A stretch of DNA of 64,000 nt from Apiosordaria backusii. Lineage: Eukaryota > Ascomycota > Sordariomycetes > Sordariales > Lasiosphaeriaceae. This document shows positions 45,001 through 56,171 of this stretch, one piece after another. The translations under genes were made by a program, and so were the position numbers. Each line of letters begins with the position of its first letter. The first letter of the stretch is position 1. The notes below the pieces were generated by a model. It worked only from the letters and a program-made list of their open reading frames with translations. It searched no databases and was not told where the DNA came from. The stretch is taken from contig JAUKTV010000017.1 of the NCBI GenBank assembly GCA_030549205.1, positions 434,001-498,000 of the forward strand, written 5' to 3'.

Positions 45001-46214
45001 ATTGCCTCGATCTACGCTGCCACATCTATCTGCTGGTGGGTTGGTTTCCGCAACCTGAAATCCGTCTGGGTTCTATCCACCCCTTTTGCTATATATGGCC
45101 TTGCCTTTCTTTTTGCTGGCTGTGCACCCTTTGCTCAGTCTTTCTACGCGCGAGGCTGGGTTCAGAACACAGCGTCCGGTCTCTATGCGGCAGCCTCTTC
45201 TAGTGGATCAATGTTCTTTGCTCTCAACTTTGGCGATGAAGGGGGGGCTCCAGTAAGAACCTGGGTCATTCGCGCCTGTGCTGTTCAGGGCGTGCAGCAG
45301 ATTTACATCAGCGGTCTCTGGTACTGGGGATCTCTACTCAGTTCGTATGACAGCAATGGCATCCCCATGGCGAGGGCGTCAAACACTATTGTGTCGGCTG
45401 TCTGTCTCCCTGTTGCAGTTTTGATGATGGTTTTGGCGGTTGTCACTTATTTTGGGCTGCCTGATTACTACCGCCAAACACCGGGGTCTATCCCTTCCTT
45501 TTTCAAGTCGATTTTCCGGCGCAAGCTTATTATCGTAAGTTCTTACTCCCACTTACTTCTATGCAAGGTTCCATGCTAACCTCACAACAGTGCTTCCTCG
45601 TCTCAGTCATCATCCAAAACTACTGGCTCTCCTCCAACTACGGCCGCAGCTGGCGCTTCCTCTGGACCACCGCCCACGCCGCGCCTTGGCAAATCCTGCT
45701 GCTAATCATCCTCTTCTTTGGCATAATCTGGATCCTTCTCTTTGCCCAACTCGCCCACCTATCCCGCGAGCACAGCTGGCTCTTCCCCGTCCTCGCAATC
45801 GGCCTCGGTGCACCACGCTGGGCTCAAATCTTTTGGGGCGTTTCCGGGGTTGGTACCTCGCTCCCGTGGGCATCAGAAGTCGGCGGGGCGTTGCTTTCTC
45901 GATCATTGTGGCTTTGGCTGGGTGTGTTGGATGCGCTGCAAGGAACGGGAGTGGGGATGATGCTCCTGCAGACGACGACGCGGTTCCATAATAATTTTGC
46001 GCTGGTGGCGGCGCAGGTGCTGGGATCGATGGCGACGGCGGTGGGGAGGGCGACGGCGCCGAACGCGGTGGGGCCGGGGCCGGTGTTCCCTAATTTGGCG
46101 CTGAGTTTGGAGGGGTTGGGGAACGGGTGGTTTTGGGCTTGCTTGGTGATGCAAGGGGGGATTTGTGTAGCTTTTGGGACGTTTTTTAGGAAGGAGCAGT
46201 TGAGTAAGCCTTGA
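39018..46214 (+). CDS. ags1: Cell wall alpha-1,3-glucan synthase
   Basis: Membrane enzyme making alpha-1,3-glucan for the cell wall, 2321 aa. Exons: 39018..39374, 39428..39829, 39885..43884, 43952..45534, 45591..46214; all frame-consistent. A signal peptide (SFFLVSLFAVSSLSLP) leads into an extracellular alpha-amylase-like GH13 domain (residues ~40-500) with DYWGEWPDHQF, DIDGFRIDKG and PGEIVGG. A single span lies at ~1078-1100 (SLMWVLPLLTGWIVVFTFTG). A cytosolic GT5 glycogen/starch-synthase domain runs from ~1172 (KKALIATMEYDIEDW, KIGGLGVMAQLMGKALGH) to RDEPFGLVAVEFGRKGALG and ARVGGLGNMPGWYYTVEST. A Ser/Pro linker and a multi-span C-terminal domain from ~1895 (WPIYTIILAFGQILAANSYQ), thought to export the polymer, complete the family architecture. 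All signature motifs are intact, so the gene should be active. Confidence 0.96.
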
Positions 46215-48428
46215 TCCTTTTGAGGGTGTGGAGATGGGGAAGGGGAAAAGAAAGGGATGAAAGTTGATGAAACAGGTTGGGATGGATATTCTTGAAAGGT
46301 GTAGATTTCTTTCTCGGTTGACATTCACATTTTGGGGCAAGACTAGAAAAGGGTTTTAGATACCTAGCTGTTATGTATAGATACAAGAAGATGATTAAAA
46401 TATAAGAATGAGTTTGGACTGGCACAATGGATTTGGACTTTCACAAGTTGTTTTGCCCCTCGGAGGATTTTAGGACTCAATACCCCTGAAATCACCGCCG
46501 AGGTGAGCCAAGGCAGGCCAAGCATTCGCTTGACAGCGGGACCTAAGAGAGACAAGCTCCTTTTAGCGTGGCTTGGCGATTAGCTCCAGAGAGACACCAC
46601 GCTTATGTACACTAGGTACTGTCAAGAGAGATGGGAGGGTCGAGATCTTCAAGTTACGAGGTTGTGTGAGGAAATAAAATAGATGGAATCCTTCCGATCC
46701 GAGCGTGGGTACAGAGGTCGGCAAGACGGGATGAAAAAATTTATTCACGGCACCCCCGAGGTCTACCGGCCACATCGGCAAGATTCTGGTGTTGTTCGTA
46801 ACGTGAGACACACGTTCGGAAGGGCCAGCCCCAAGCGAGTGACGGCCGGAGATGGGAGGCACAGTTCTTGGTCAAGGGCTGGGGGTTTGGTCTGTATTTT
46901 CGATTTTAGGGAGCTCAAGTCCAGAAATGTATTTTACGAGGAATTGGGCTCGTTTTGAAGACTTGGAACTGTCTTGTTTACACAAAACATGTCCATTATC
47001 TTATCTTTGTCTAGCATGTACTGCTGTGCTTGTGTGCGAGTACAAATGCGGCAGAAGTACAAACGAAGTGACAGGGTCGGACCAAGTCTTCTTTTTCGTC
47101 GGAAACAAATAGTGGGATGTGGGACGAGAATTCCGATCTTCTGTGGATGGGGGTGGGCGGTGGCGTTGTACTACCCCTGAACCAATGCCGCAACGTCTTC
47201 CGAGTTGACGTCGGGAAGGGCTCAAACTCAGTCTAAACAAAAGCGGGCAATTGTGTCTTCTAGAAATTTCAGAGCAGGCAAGTGGGAGCAAACAACTTTT
47301 AGATGGATACTCAAATCTCGATTACAGAAGGTGCCCTGCAGAATCGCCTATCTTGTGATTCTCGGCTCCGGTAGGTGGCGGGAGGCTGCTACATGTTGTG
47401 GAGGGCAAGCTTGGGAAAGTGCCCGAGGCCGTTGATGAGCGGGTTCCTGCGTTTTTGGTGAAGATGGAATTTTCCGAGACAAACGGAGGTTTTATTTCAG
47501 GGGTGATGTGTCTGCTGTTTTCGCTGGGGACCCAGGCGCCTGGTACTCGTCTGGTTTGGCAGGATGGGAGTTCAGTGAGCTGGAATTATCGAGTCATCAA
47601 CCTGAGATTGAAGTCACGATGATTTTGAGGATATACGTATCAACCATGAAAGCATGCTGCCTGGCTTTCATGGAGCACTTTCGGATCCTCACGCTGTCTG
47701 CCGGGCCGCGCTTGCTTTTGTCAAGATTTCCCCTGGGCACTCGCCCGTATCCCCCCTGGGTACCTGCATCAAAACCGGACCATTCTTTCCCTACGGAACT
47801 GGCCCCGACCATCAAACTCGACTTAAGCAAGCCTCACGCTAAACTCAGTGGCGTCCGACGTCACTATCGTCAGAGAGGGGATTAGCTCGACGCCTCACGC
47901 CTCCCGAAAATGGCCCGAATGGCTTTGTCCGGTGGAGATGGGGCTTGCCTGTTCTACATCCACGCCATTGAAGCTTCCGAAGATCTCTGACTTAGGGGCG
48001 TGCCACGCCACTTTGGCTATCCCCATAGACGGCTTCTCCCCTAGTCGCAAATCCTTCCCGTCTGTCTTTTGTGGGCTTGCTGTCTCGTAGTACCCGTGTC
48101 GGACCGTACATTGTATCACTCTTGTCCTTTCTATGCTATCTTCCTTCAACCGATTTCCCCTCCCGTGTCCCTGAGCTTGCCACGTTGACTTCCGAGCATA
48201 GGAGGATCAAGTCCAGAATCTGAGAGTCATTGGCCTGTTTAGGCTCGGTGTTGTTGAGTGGAAACCTTTCCACTCATTCTTTCCTCTTCTCAACCTTCTT
48301 TCCCTCGCTAGCATCTCCAGGGGTAGCTGTGGGTATTGACTGAGCGAGCCGTTCGCTCCTCCCCGTCCAGAACGGTTGGGCTAGCGGACTTGTGGCTAAG
48401 GGGTAAGAAGCCAGTTCCACGACTGGAC
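46215..48428. other. 2.2-kb spacer before the GT31 gene
   Basis: 3' flank of ags1 and a long promoter for the GT31 gene. It contains GACGTCAC at 47857-47864 and a perfect 9-bp inverted repeat near the 3' end (own entry). No gene supported. Confidence 0.5.
48256..48275. promoter_or_regulatory. Perfect 9-bp inverted repeat upstream of GT31
   Basis: GAGTGGAAA (48256-48264) and TTTCCACTC (48267-48275) are exact complements around a CC centre, 153 nt before the ATG at 48429. It could be a dimeric factor site in DNA, or a hairpin if it lies in the 5' UTR; with a 2-nt loop a full hairpin is strained. Confidence 0.45.
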
Positions 48429-50255
48429 ATGCCAGGCCCTCAAGTTTTTGACTTTTCAACCTCGGACATTAACTTTGACAAGCCCAAGCCCTCGAAGTCA
48501 ACACCCAGCAGCAGACGCAGCATGGTGGCCCTGATGCCGAACCCACACCGATGCCTCCCCATGCGGAGCCCGATGGTGAGAGCTCTGGTTCTGACCTTCA
48601 GCATCCTCGCCATCGGCGCCCTTCTCTTCCGGTCCAACGCCGACGTGCAGACCGCCATCATCAAGACGGCAACGTCCGCGAAGCAAGCCATTTATCTCCA
48701 ACGGCCGCTTAAGCACGGTGGAGACTGGCAGGACACACTTCCCACACCTACCGAGCCACATCGAGCTAGTTCAACAGGTGATGATGGCTCGGCGACTGCG
48801 CTGTTTACCAACTCGTCGTTGGTTGCGATGGACTGCAACTATGATATTGCCCGGCTGAAGAAGTGGAAGGAAAGGTATAACCTGCAGGACAAGATTGAAT
48901 ACACCAAGCGGTATATTCAGGTTTCCCGGCAGCCGATACGCCGCAAGTCGATGACGAATCTGAACCAGAGTTTTTTGACGGACGCTATCAGGACTGTGGA
49001 TCTTAATAATCCTGAACCGTACCAAAGCGAGGTATGTCCGGAACCGCTCGTGGCGCCGGTCTCAATGTCGCCGTTCCCGGGGAGCGCGAATGCGAGCGAG
49101 TTTATGTTTGGGGTTTCGACTACGTACAAGCGGTTTAGCGACGCGAAGACGAGCCCGGTTAATGAGTGGACGTATTGGTTGACGGATGGGAGGGGGAATT
49201 CGAATGGTGGGAAATTGATTTTGATGCTGCTGGATGCGGGGGAGGAGGAGTTGCGGGATGCGGATGAGGTGTTGAAGGGGAAGGGGATTGATGTGGATGT
49301 TTATAGGTCGAATCCTGTCGAGATTATGGCGGTGAGGTATTTGGGGTTGGTGCCGACGATGTTTAACCATCCCGAGAGACAGGGGAGGAAGTGGTTGGTT
49401 ACGTGTGATGATGATACTTTTTTTCCGTCGTTTAATGGGTTGAAGAAGAGGTTTGAGGAGTTTGATCATGAGTTTCCGATGTATATTGGGACATTTTCGG
49501 AGGATGTGAATAATATTCAGAGGCATGGGTCGCAGGCGTTTGGGGGGGCGGGGGTGTTTTTGAGTGTGCCCATGGCGGGGCTGGTGACGGAAAAGTATGA
49601 GAGTTGCAAGACGGATCAAAAGATTAAAGAGTCGAACTCGGGATGGGGGCCGCAGGGGGATATCTTGCTGAGGAAGTGCATCTATGAGAACTCAAACTAC
49701 AAGCTCACGCTTCTGAATGAGCTTTGGCAGCTGGATTTGCATGGGGATCCCTCGGGCTTTTATGAGTCGGGGATCAAACCGTTGAGTTTGCATCATTACC
49801 GTGGTGGGGGGTGGCATGTTGCACATCCGTGGCATTATACCAAAGTATCGAATGTGTGCGGGGAGGACTGCATGATGCAGCGGTTTCGGACGGAGGATGA
49901 TTTTGTGATATCGAATGGGTTCAGCGTTGCGTATTATTCGCACGGGATTGACTTTGACGTGAATCAGTTCGAGGCCACGTTCCACGCGGCGCCGCAGAAT
50001 CATGGGTGGAATTTGGATTTTGTCATGGGGCCTCAGCGGCCGAGTTTGCACAAGACGGGGAGGAAGCTGAGCTGGGATTTGCAGGAGGCCGAGGTGGAGG
50101 TGGACGAGGAGGATGGGGGTGCGATAGTGAGTGTGAGGCAGGTGTATGTGAGGAGAGCGGATGATTGGAGGTGGAGGAACGGGGATGGGAGTGCCATGGC
50201 TGGGAGGGATGGGGTTGTGGAGGTTGTTTGGTTGGCTGATCGGGGAGGGCAGTAA
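48429..50255 (+). CDS. GT31 Fringe-like type II glycosyltransferase
   Basis: 608 aa, single exon. Short cytosolic N-terminus, one signal-anchor helix at ~58-75 (ALVLTFSILAIGALLF), then a lumenal stem and catalytic domain, as for Golgi enzymes. Motifs: FMFGVSTTYKRF, WLTDGRGNSNGGKLIL, a metal-binding acidic triplet CDDDTFFPS (Asp 327-329), FGGAGVFLSVPM, GWGPQGDILLRKC, and HHYRGGGWHVAHPW. This is the fungal Fringe-like family (GT31/DUF604 type), which adds a sugar to a glycan; donor and acceptor are not known. The start is the first ATG; the frame is open further upstream without one. The extreme C-terminus is charged and Gly/Asp-rich. Third-position usage becomes G/T-rich after about 49,080, unlike the C-rich first part. 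Confidence 0.85.
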   Translation: MPGPQVFDFSTSDINFDKPKPSKSTPSSRRSMVALMPNPHRCLPMRSPMVRALVLTFSILAIGALLFRSNADVQTAIIKTATSAKQAIYLQRPLKHGGDWQDTLPTPTEPHRASSTGDDGSATALFTNSSLVAMDCNYDIARLKKWKERYNLQDKIEYTKRYIQVSRQPIRRKSMTNLNQSFLTDAIRTVDLNNPEPYQSEVCPEPLVAPVSMSPFPGSANASEFMFGVSTTYKRFSDAKTSPVNEWTYWLTDGRGNSNGGKLILMLLDAGEEELRDADEVLKGKGIDVDVYRSNPVEIMAVRYLGLVPTMFNHPERQGRKWLVTCDDDTFFPSFNGLKKRFEEFDHEFPMYIGTFSEDVNNIQRHGSQAFGGAGVFLSVPMAGLVTEKYESCKTDQKIKESNSGWGPQGDILLRKCIYENSNYKLTLLNELWQLDLHGDPSGFYESGIKPLSLHHYRGGGWHVAHPWHYTKVSNVCGEDCMMQRFRTEDDFVISNGFSVAYYSHGIDFDVNQFEATFHAAPQNHGWNLDFVMGPQRPSLHKTGRKLSWDLQEAEVEVDEEDGGAIVSVRQVYVRRADDWRWRNGDGSAMAGRDGVVEVVWLADRGGQ

Positions 50256-50900
50256 GGGGGGGCGTTGACTGGGTGATGAGGGGGTGATTATGGGTTTGAG
50301 AATGTTGGAGAGATGTGTTGGCGTGGAAGAAAGCGATATTGTTATGGTTATTGCTGGAGTGTTGATTGTCGGGTTTTAAGGGGTGTGAGAGAGAAGGCCA
50401 TTGCTTTTTTATTTGCATGAATCCTGGGGGTTTATTCTGCCAACTTGAAGGGTGCTTGTTAGTCAAAAGTGGGATTAGGTCATTAGGTACATGATAAGGG
50501 ATAGGCTCTTGTGAGAGGGTATCTGATCGGTTGTTAAGCAAGGTAATTAGGTAATATTGAGGAGATGAGGTCAAATTTGGAAGGGAAAGATGATGGCTGT
50601 TTGACAGAGGGGGCATTCGCGGGTAGATAGGTGTAGATATTATTTACATGAGATGATTTGGTTCTTTTGCTAAAGCAGCGCGCACTGAGGATGATCAACG
50701 ATTTTGATATTCATGCTGAAGTGATGGCGGTGGACGTGATATCGTATCGAGGTTATCTACCTATCCTATCGTGCTGCAAAAAATGATTCGTGTGTGCTGA
50801 GGGCAATTACTACCAGGCGCGCGGCAAGAATTATGATTCAGTGGCTGGAAAAGTCAAGGTGGATGAGTATATAGACATGCAGGATGGTTCTTGACAATGG

Positions 50901-51350
50901 TAGGTATGCATATTCCGACAAAGTAGTTAGTACCTACGTAGGTACTCAGGTAGTAGGTAGGTGTATCATCTATGCTAAGGCGTGCGGAAGTACGGCTAGA
51001 AGCATGTACATCACACATTAAGCCGTGTTTTATATTTGGTAGGTAGGCAAGGTAGGCAGCCAACAAGAAAGTAATCCTTGGTTAGTTTTGATTCTGTTGG
51101 GAAGTAGAGTACCTAGGTACCCAGGGCAGGGTAGTTGGACAGATGAACGTGCAAAATGAGCAGCCCCTTGCCAGTACTTGGATAGCGGTGTTCTTTTTTT
51201 GAGCCAGGGGAAACCTCCTACTGGGGCGGGCTATCAGTCACATCGCAATTGACATATGGATAAACCAAATCCGGAGCTGCGAAAGCCGAACAACAAGACG
51301 GGAGGGAGACATGCAATCCAGGGTTGAAGAATTCTTTTAGGTACCTAGGT
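50901..51350. repeat. Cluster of TAGGTA / TACCTA motifs
   Basis: Repeated TAGGTA, TACCTACGTAGGTA (palindromic, ~50931-50944), GGTAGGTAGG and GTACCTAGGTAC (palindrome ~51109-51120), and GGTACCTAGG near 51340. Such motifs are common in intergenic DNA of some Sordariomycetes; function unknown. Confidence 0.55.
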
Positions 51351-51626
51351 CCCCAGACGCAGGAGTTGACTGTGAACTTGAGGTGAGTAACTGGTAGGTC
51401 TAGATGGTCAAAAGGGGTATAAATTCCCGACGCAGGCATGAGCCAACATGAACAACCAAGGCGAGTGGATTTCGGCAGCTGAAAATATAAACGTAAAGGT
51501 AATTGTTCCAACCTGTGCCGCTGTTGGCAGAGCATGCCAAGACCCTCCAGTTCTCCAAGCAAGTTTGCGCATGCTGGACAGAACATTCGTTGGGTGCAGA
51601 CAGGAACCGGAGAGATGCCCGGTTTA

Positions 51627-51662
51627 CCATCCATCCATCCATCCCCCCCCCCCCCCCCCCCC
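51627..51662 (+). repeat. (CCAT)4 followed by a run of 20 C
   Basis: Four CCAT units (51627-51642) run directly into C20 (51643-51662). Strongly slippage-prone; G20 on the other strand can form quadruplex. Confidence 0.9.
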
Positions 51663-52157
51663 AAAACTCTGGAGTAAAGGAAGGACAGCTCTGGAAATTG
51701 GTAGCACACTAGACACACTCCCTCTCCAGTAGCTACCTAATGATTATCTGCACTTCAAGCACATGTGGCCCCTCAATACAGATTACAGCAGATAAGCCCA
51801 AGGCCTAGATCATACCATCATCCGTTCAGGGGACCTGTATGTACTCAAAAGGGCTGCAAGGTCGATCACCTTGCAGGCTGCAGCAATATGGTGTGATTTT
51901 TTGACTTCAGGTCGCCACCATTCAACGTTGACCCCTTGTCAGGTTCAAAGTCGATATCCTTCACAGTCGTATTTGCTATGTGATTTGTCCTCCTTGAGCT
52001 GCTACAAGACGCATCTGGTACGCTTGACAACACCAGCTTCGGTGAACCCTCACGAGCGTACAGCAGATCAGCCGTTACCAAAGACATGGGTGCAGCTGGT
52101 GCTGCATGCTATTAAGTTTAGCCTTCTCTCGATGAATCATCACCCCCGCTACACTGG

Positions 52158-54284
52158 TTACGAGCCACCATCAAGATAATTCGCACGGCTCCAATGTGCA
52201 ATCAACTGCCCAAGCTGACCTACATATGGATAGCCGCGCTTTTCATCACGTACTTGGTTCGTCCAATGGCGCATTGCCCACAGTCGTGGGGCGTCCATGG
52301 CAAGCGGAATGTCTTGGCCTCCCCCTTCCTCAAAGTTCTGCCCAGGATTGGAAAGGTTCATGTTCGCAAAAGACTCCCGTGCTTTCGGAGGAAGATCCTT
52401 GCCCATGCGCCAGGCCAGAGCCGCAAGACCCTGTAGCAGGCGGCCAGACAAGGGGTACGATTGAGCGCATTCACTCAATCGGGCACAGCCACTGACAAAG
52501 AGATCGTTGGTAGTAGATTCGGCATCATCGCGGTCGAGTAACGGGATAAGTGGCACTAATGAATAATATATGGCGAAACCGACGGGATAGTGAGGCCTGT
52601 TATTGGATCGCTGAAGCAAGACATTGACCGTCTCTGACACGAAGCGTGCGTGCTGTAAAAACAAGTCTCTTACAGTCATCGTGACAGTGCTCTCGTCGGG
52701 AAGGCTAAGCTCGGCGGGGAGGGGGTGTAGAACGGATAGGGCGACCTCGCTTTGCTGTAGACTGTATGACGAAATGATCAGCAGCTGTGGCAATGCAGCG
52801 GCGGTCAGGAGGATATGAAATATGGTATAGGCCTAAACACCCAAGTCCAGTTCTAATCACCTTAGGTAGCATGACGACAACGATGAGTTTGTCTCGGCTT
52901 GAAGCTGGTTTGAAAGCGCATCGCGCAGGGCTTTCCACTGCAAGAGCATTGATTGCCGTGCACGAATGTCTTCGCCACTGCTAACTTCGATCATTTGTTC
53001 CGACTCGTGCAGTGCGATGGTGTACTGTATTTCTGCAAGGCTGCACAGTACGTCCATCAGCCTACCATTCATATCGTGGTCGGCGCGAGCAGCCGATGGG
53101 ATTATAGGATCGACAGGATTTAGTACGTCCTGTAAGGTGGCGTCGAACTCGAATAGTCGCGGTACGGACGGCGGTCGGGCTAGAGGTGGCCGGTTGTAGA
53201 GTAAAAAGGTTCGACTAACGGTAGACCATACGTCAGCATATGATCAAATGCTACCTACGGCTTTGCACATACCAATAACAATGCAGACGATTACTTACCT
53301 CTCCGCCACAAATATTCCCCAAAGAACCTTCGATAACACGCGTCGCTCCAGGGCTTCGGTCGGCACATCGTCGTGGAGACGTTTCATTCTTTCTTCCAAG
53401 CCCAAGTGTTCAAGCATGTCGAGGCTCATTTGACGATAGTGCAGACCAGCACGGTCTCTGCCTAGCAAGGTCGAGATCAAGTATAAGAGGTACAAGGCCA
53501 GCGCGGTTGGCAGCGACGGTCGACCGTATTCTCGCTCGAGGATCGATTTCGATTGGCTGAGGAAGAGCTCGGCAAGGCTGATATTGGTGGTCAACTCGAA
53601 GCAGGGCATGGCACAGATTGCATTGACCAGAAGGGCTGAACACAGTTTGAGTTTGGTTGGGTTTTTGCCTTGCATGTCCGCCACGAAGAAGTCTTTGTCG
53701 ATGGCCGGGAACAGCTGGGAGCCGGGGGAAAAGAAGTGCGACACCAGCCTCGAGACAGCAGCATCGCCGACCAGTGTTGTCCACGGTCGAGCTGGGACGC
53801 GGATGTCGGCGACTTCATTTGTATCGGATGGGGATGCGAGGTCTCTAGGCACTGAAGAAACGAAGTGGCCCATCAGCTCTGCATCCCGCAGAGACTGGCA
53901 CAGCTCGAATGGGTCATTTGTATCGCGAATGCGGGCAAAGATTTCTTTGGCTTCCAGCTCTGGCTTGTCGCGAAGCGAAGCGAAAAGATGTAGTAATTCG
54001 TCCCGTTGTTTTTTGAATTGTTGTTTCTCCCTCTTGTCGGCCTGTGTCAAAGTCTCGTTGACCTTGGTTGTGTAGTTGCATTGCACCCCGTTGCTCAGGC
54101 ATCGGCCACAAGAAGGACGTCGGCTGTCACATTTTGCCTTCTTTTCCCGGCACGTCTCGCAGGCAGCGATAGCGGCTGAGCGTCTCGGTGGTAGGGGGGT
54201 GCCGGCCGACGATGTCGAGAATCCCGGGCGTGATTCGGATGGCGGAGGGGCGGGGAGAAGAGCTCGGGGGGGTGGTCTGTTCAT
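52158..54284 (-). CDS. Zn2Cys6 fungal transcription factor
   Basis: 647 aa from exons 54284..53299, 53214..52861 and 52761..52158, all frame-consistent. The N-terminal binuclear zinc cluster reads CETCREKKAKCDSRRPSCGR then CLSNGVQC, with Cys 42, 45, 52, 59, 62 and 69 and the spacing 2-6-6-2-6. A basic coiled segment (ADKREKQQFKKQRDELLHLF, ~80-100) follows. The middle homology region is present from ~170 (SHFFSPGSQLFPAIDKDFF, ALALYLLYLISTLLGRDRAG, MLEHLGLEERM). The C-terminal part is helical to the stop. The layout is like NirA-type regulators (weak resemblance). An in-frame ATG 23 codons further upstream (54353) is possible; I use the one directly before the Pro-rich leader. The target genes are unknown; the nearby glycosidases are 4-6 kb away. 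Confidence 0.88.
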
Positions 54285-55006
54285 TGTCGAGGGTTGATAG
54301 CAGACTGTTGAGATGGTCGTAACGACAGGAAGATGCTCGAGAGGACCTGTCACGAAAAGGCTGGATGGAAGCGGGTGACCTGACTGTCAGGCCTTTCCAT
54401 CACTCGGTCTAGATGGCGAAGATCTGTCACGTTATCGGGCTCCAAACCAGACAAGACATCAGATAAACTTGGGTACTGGAATTGGGTAGTAGGGGGCGTC
54501 CTCGGTCAGGTTTCGGTTGGCTGATGGGTGCATAGGAAGGCGAGTCCAGGCTGGTTGTGTTGGGCTAGAACGGAGCGGTATTTAGCCATGTTTGCAGACG
54601 CTGGGAATCTGGAATACATTGTAGGATGGGGGACACAAAAACGGATGGCACATGAGAGACGAGGAGTCCAGGCTGGCATTTGTGAGTGTTTTTGGGAAGG
54701 AGTTGTGGAGTCTTTTCTTGCTTGCTGGGGGTGCCGTTATCGACTTCAACGGTACTAGCTCGTGCATCACCCGCGTGCCCATCTCGCAGTTGCCGGTATT
54801 GCAACCCAGAAGTCCCGGTTCTATATACCTAGGATGCCGCTACAGCGCATCTCGATGCGAGTTGTTGGTCCACGAGGCAAATTCCACTTCTTGCCTCGCG
54901 GAGCAAACTGCCCTCTCGGGGGAGACTCATCTGAGGGTCTTGCCATTCCATCGCCTCCCAGAAAGAACCCCTACCCAGCCTTGTCATCTCCCGGTTGGAC
55001 GAACAA

Positions 55007-55044
55007 GCAGGAGACTGGGTTGGGAGCAGGAGACTGGGTTGGGA
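55007..55044 (+). repeat. 19-nt exact tandem duplication
   Basis: GCAGGAGACTGGGTTGGGA occurs twice head to tail (55007-55025, 55026-55044). G-rich. Confidence 0.85.
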
Positions 55045-55833
55045 ACAGGAGTCACCCCAGATATGAGCAGCGTCTGACGCGTTGCGGCAGCCTTTGATTC
55101 CTTTAATCAACCAGATGTCTGTAGGCTTCAACATTTTCGAAAATTCTCCTCCGTCATCAAAAAGCAGGCATGTACAGGGCGGTATGATCCGGCTCCGGGG
55201 TGAGGATCTGGTCTCAGCCTGGTGTTTTCCCAGTTTTACATTAGCTTTTGTGGGTACAAGCTTGGCTTGGCGGAGCTTTGACCGTCACCCCGGCTCAACG
55301 TCCCTATATGCAGCGAATTTTTGACCACTCAAAACACCAGGAACAGTTCCCGAGCCGCAAATTGAAGATCTCATGAGGCATGACCATCGCTTCTGGGTGT
55401 CGAAGTACCCACGAGGTACACGGCCAGTTCTGCTGATGTGCCACCTCAACCAGGAATTTTCAGACTGTCGAGGTGGAACTGGCATTTTAAGCTCGTTTAG
55501 CATCTCTTCTTCGCCGCTGACCAGAGTGACGTCTCGGGTTGAAGATAATCAAGCTTTTCACATGTCGCCTCTTCAAATCCTTCTTCAGCCCCAAAGCGAC
55601 CCGTGCACTGACGGGTGTGTGACGAATATCATCCACACTCCAGGAAGAAAGTTTGGATGAGTCTGAACACATCTACAAGCTACAAGGAATCCATGAGTTG
55701 CCAGCAGATGCTGAGACCAGATGGAACAGAGTCTCCTATAAATGGGATGAAGCTCGCTTGAACCCCTGGGATGGACCACTAACCTTGCATTTAACTTGCT
55801 TAACCCTAACCCGATTTAAATCCTACGAAGTTC

Positions 55834-55913
55834 TGATCTCGATGGGAATCAATTATCTCGATGGTAATAAATGATCTAGATGGTAATAACTGATCTCGAT
55901 AATACTCAATTGA
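55834..55913 (+). repeat. Degenerate ~20-nt tandem repeat, four units
   Basis: Units with a TGATCTCGATGG or ATCTAGATGG core followed by an AT-rich part (GTAATAA/GAATCAAT), about 19-20 nt period, in an AT-rich pocket next to the TAACCC doublet. Confidence 0.6.
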
Positions 55914-56171
55914 AAGGTGAAAATCAACTGCTGCTGAACGACACTCATCACTACCTCGTAATACGGCCTCAGCTATAACTACCTGTCGTATGGAGGGTAT
56001 CTGCAGAAAACAAAGCAAGACACATAAACTGGTCATCCTTCAATTACATGCTACGCTATGCTCGCCACATCCTCCATCTTCTCGTTTCGAGAAAAAAAAA
56101 CCGGTTATGGTTCTTCCCGCCACTAGTTCCGTAGACTGTAGCCCAGCAAAATCTTGCCCCAGGTTTGCTTT

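Larger units (their letters stand above)
50256..52157. other. 1.9-kb convergent spacer with repeats
   Basis: Lies between the 3' ends of the GT31 gene and the Zn2Cys6 gene. It holds a TAGGTA/TACCTA cluster and a CCAT/poly-C tract (own entries). No gene supported. Confidence 0.55.
54285..56171. other. 1.9-kb spacer upstream of the Zn2Cys6 gene
   Basis: 5' flank of the regulator and 3' flank of the SYLF gene, both on the minus strand. It contains a 19-nt tandem duplication, a TAACCC doublet at 55801-55812 and a degenerate ~20-nt repeat (own entries). No gene supported; short frames lack any domain. Confidence 0.5.

Noticed and set aside
49062..49619. 185-codon minus-strand frame in the GT31 gene
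   Set aside because: Antisense shadow rich in His, Pro and Arg; the GT31 motifs lie on the plus strand.
54652..55097. Two overlapping frames of 141 and 111 codons
   Set aside because: They run through a tandem duplication and show no family features.
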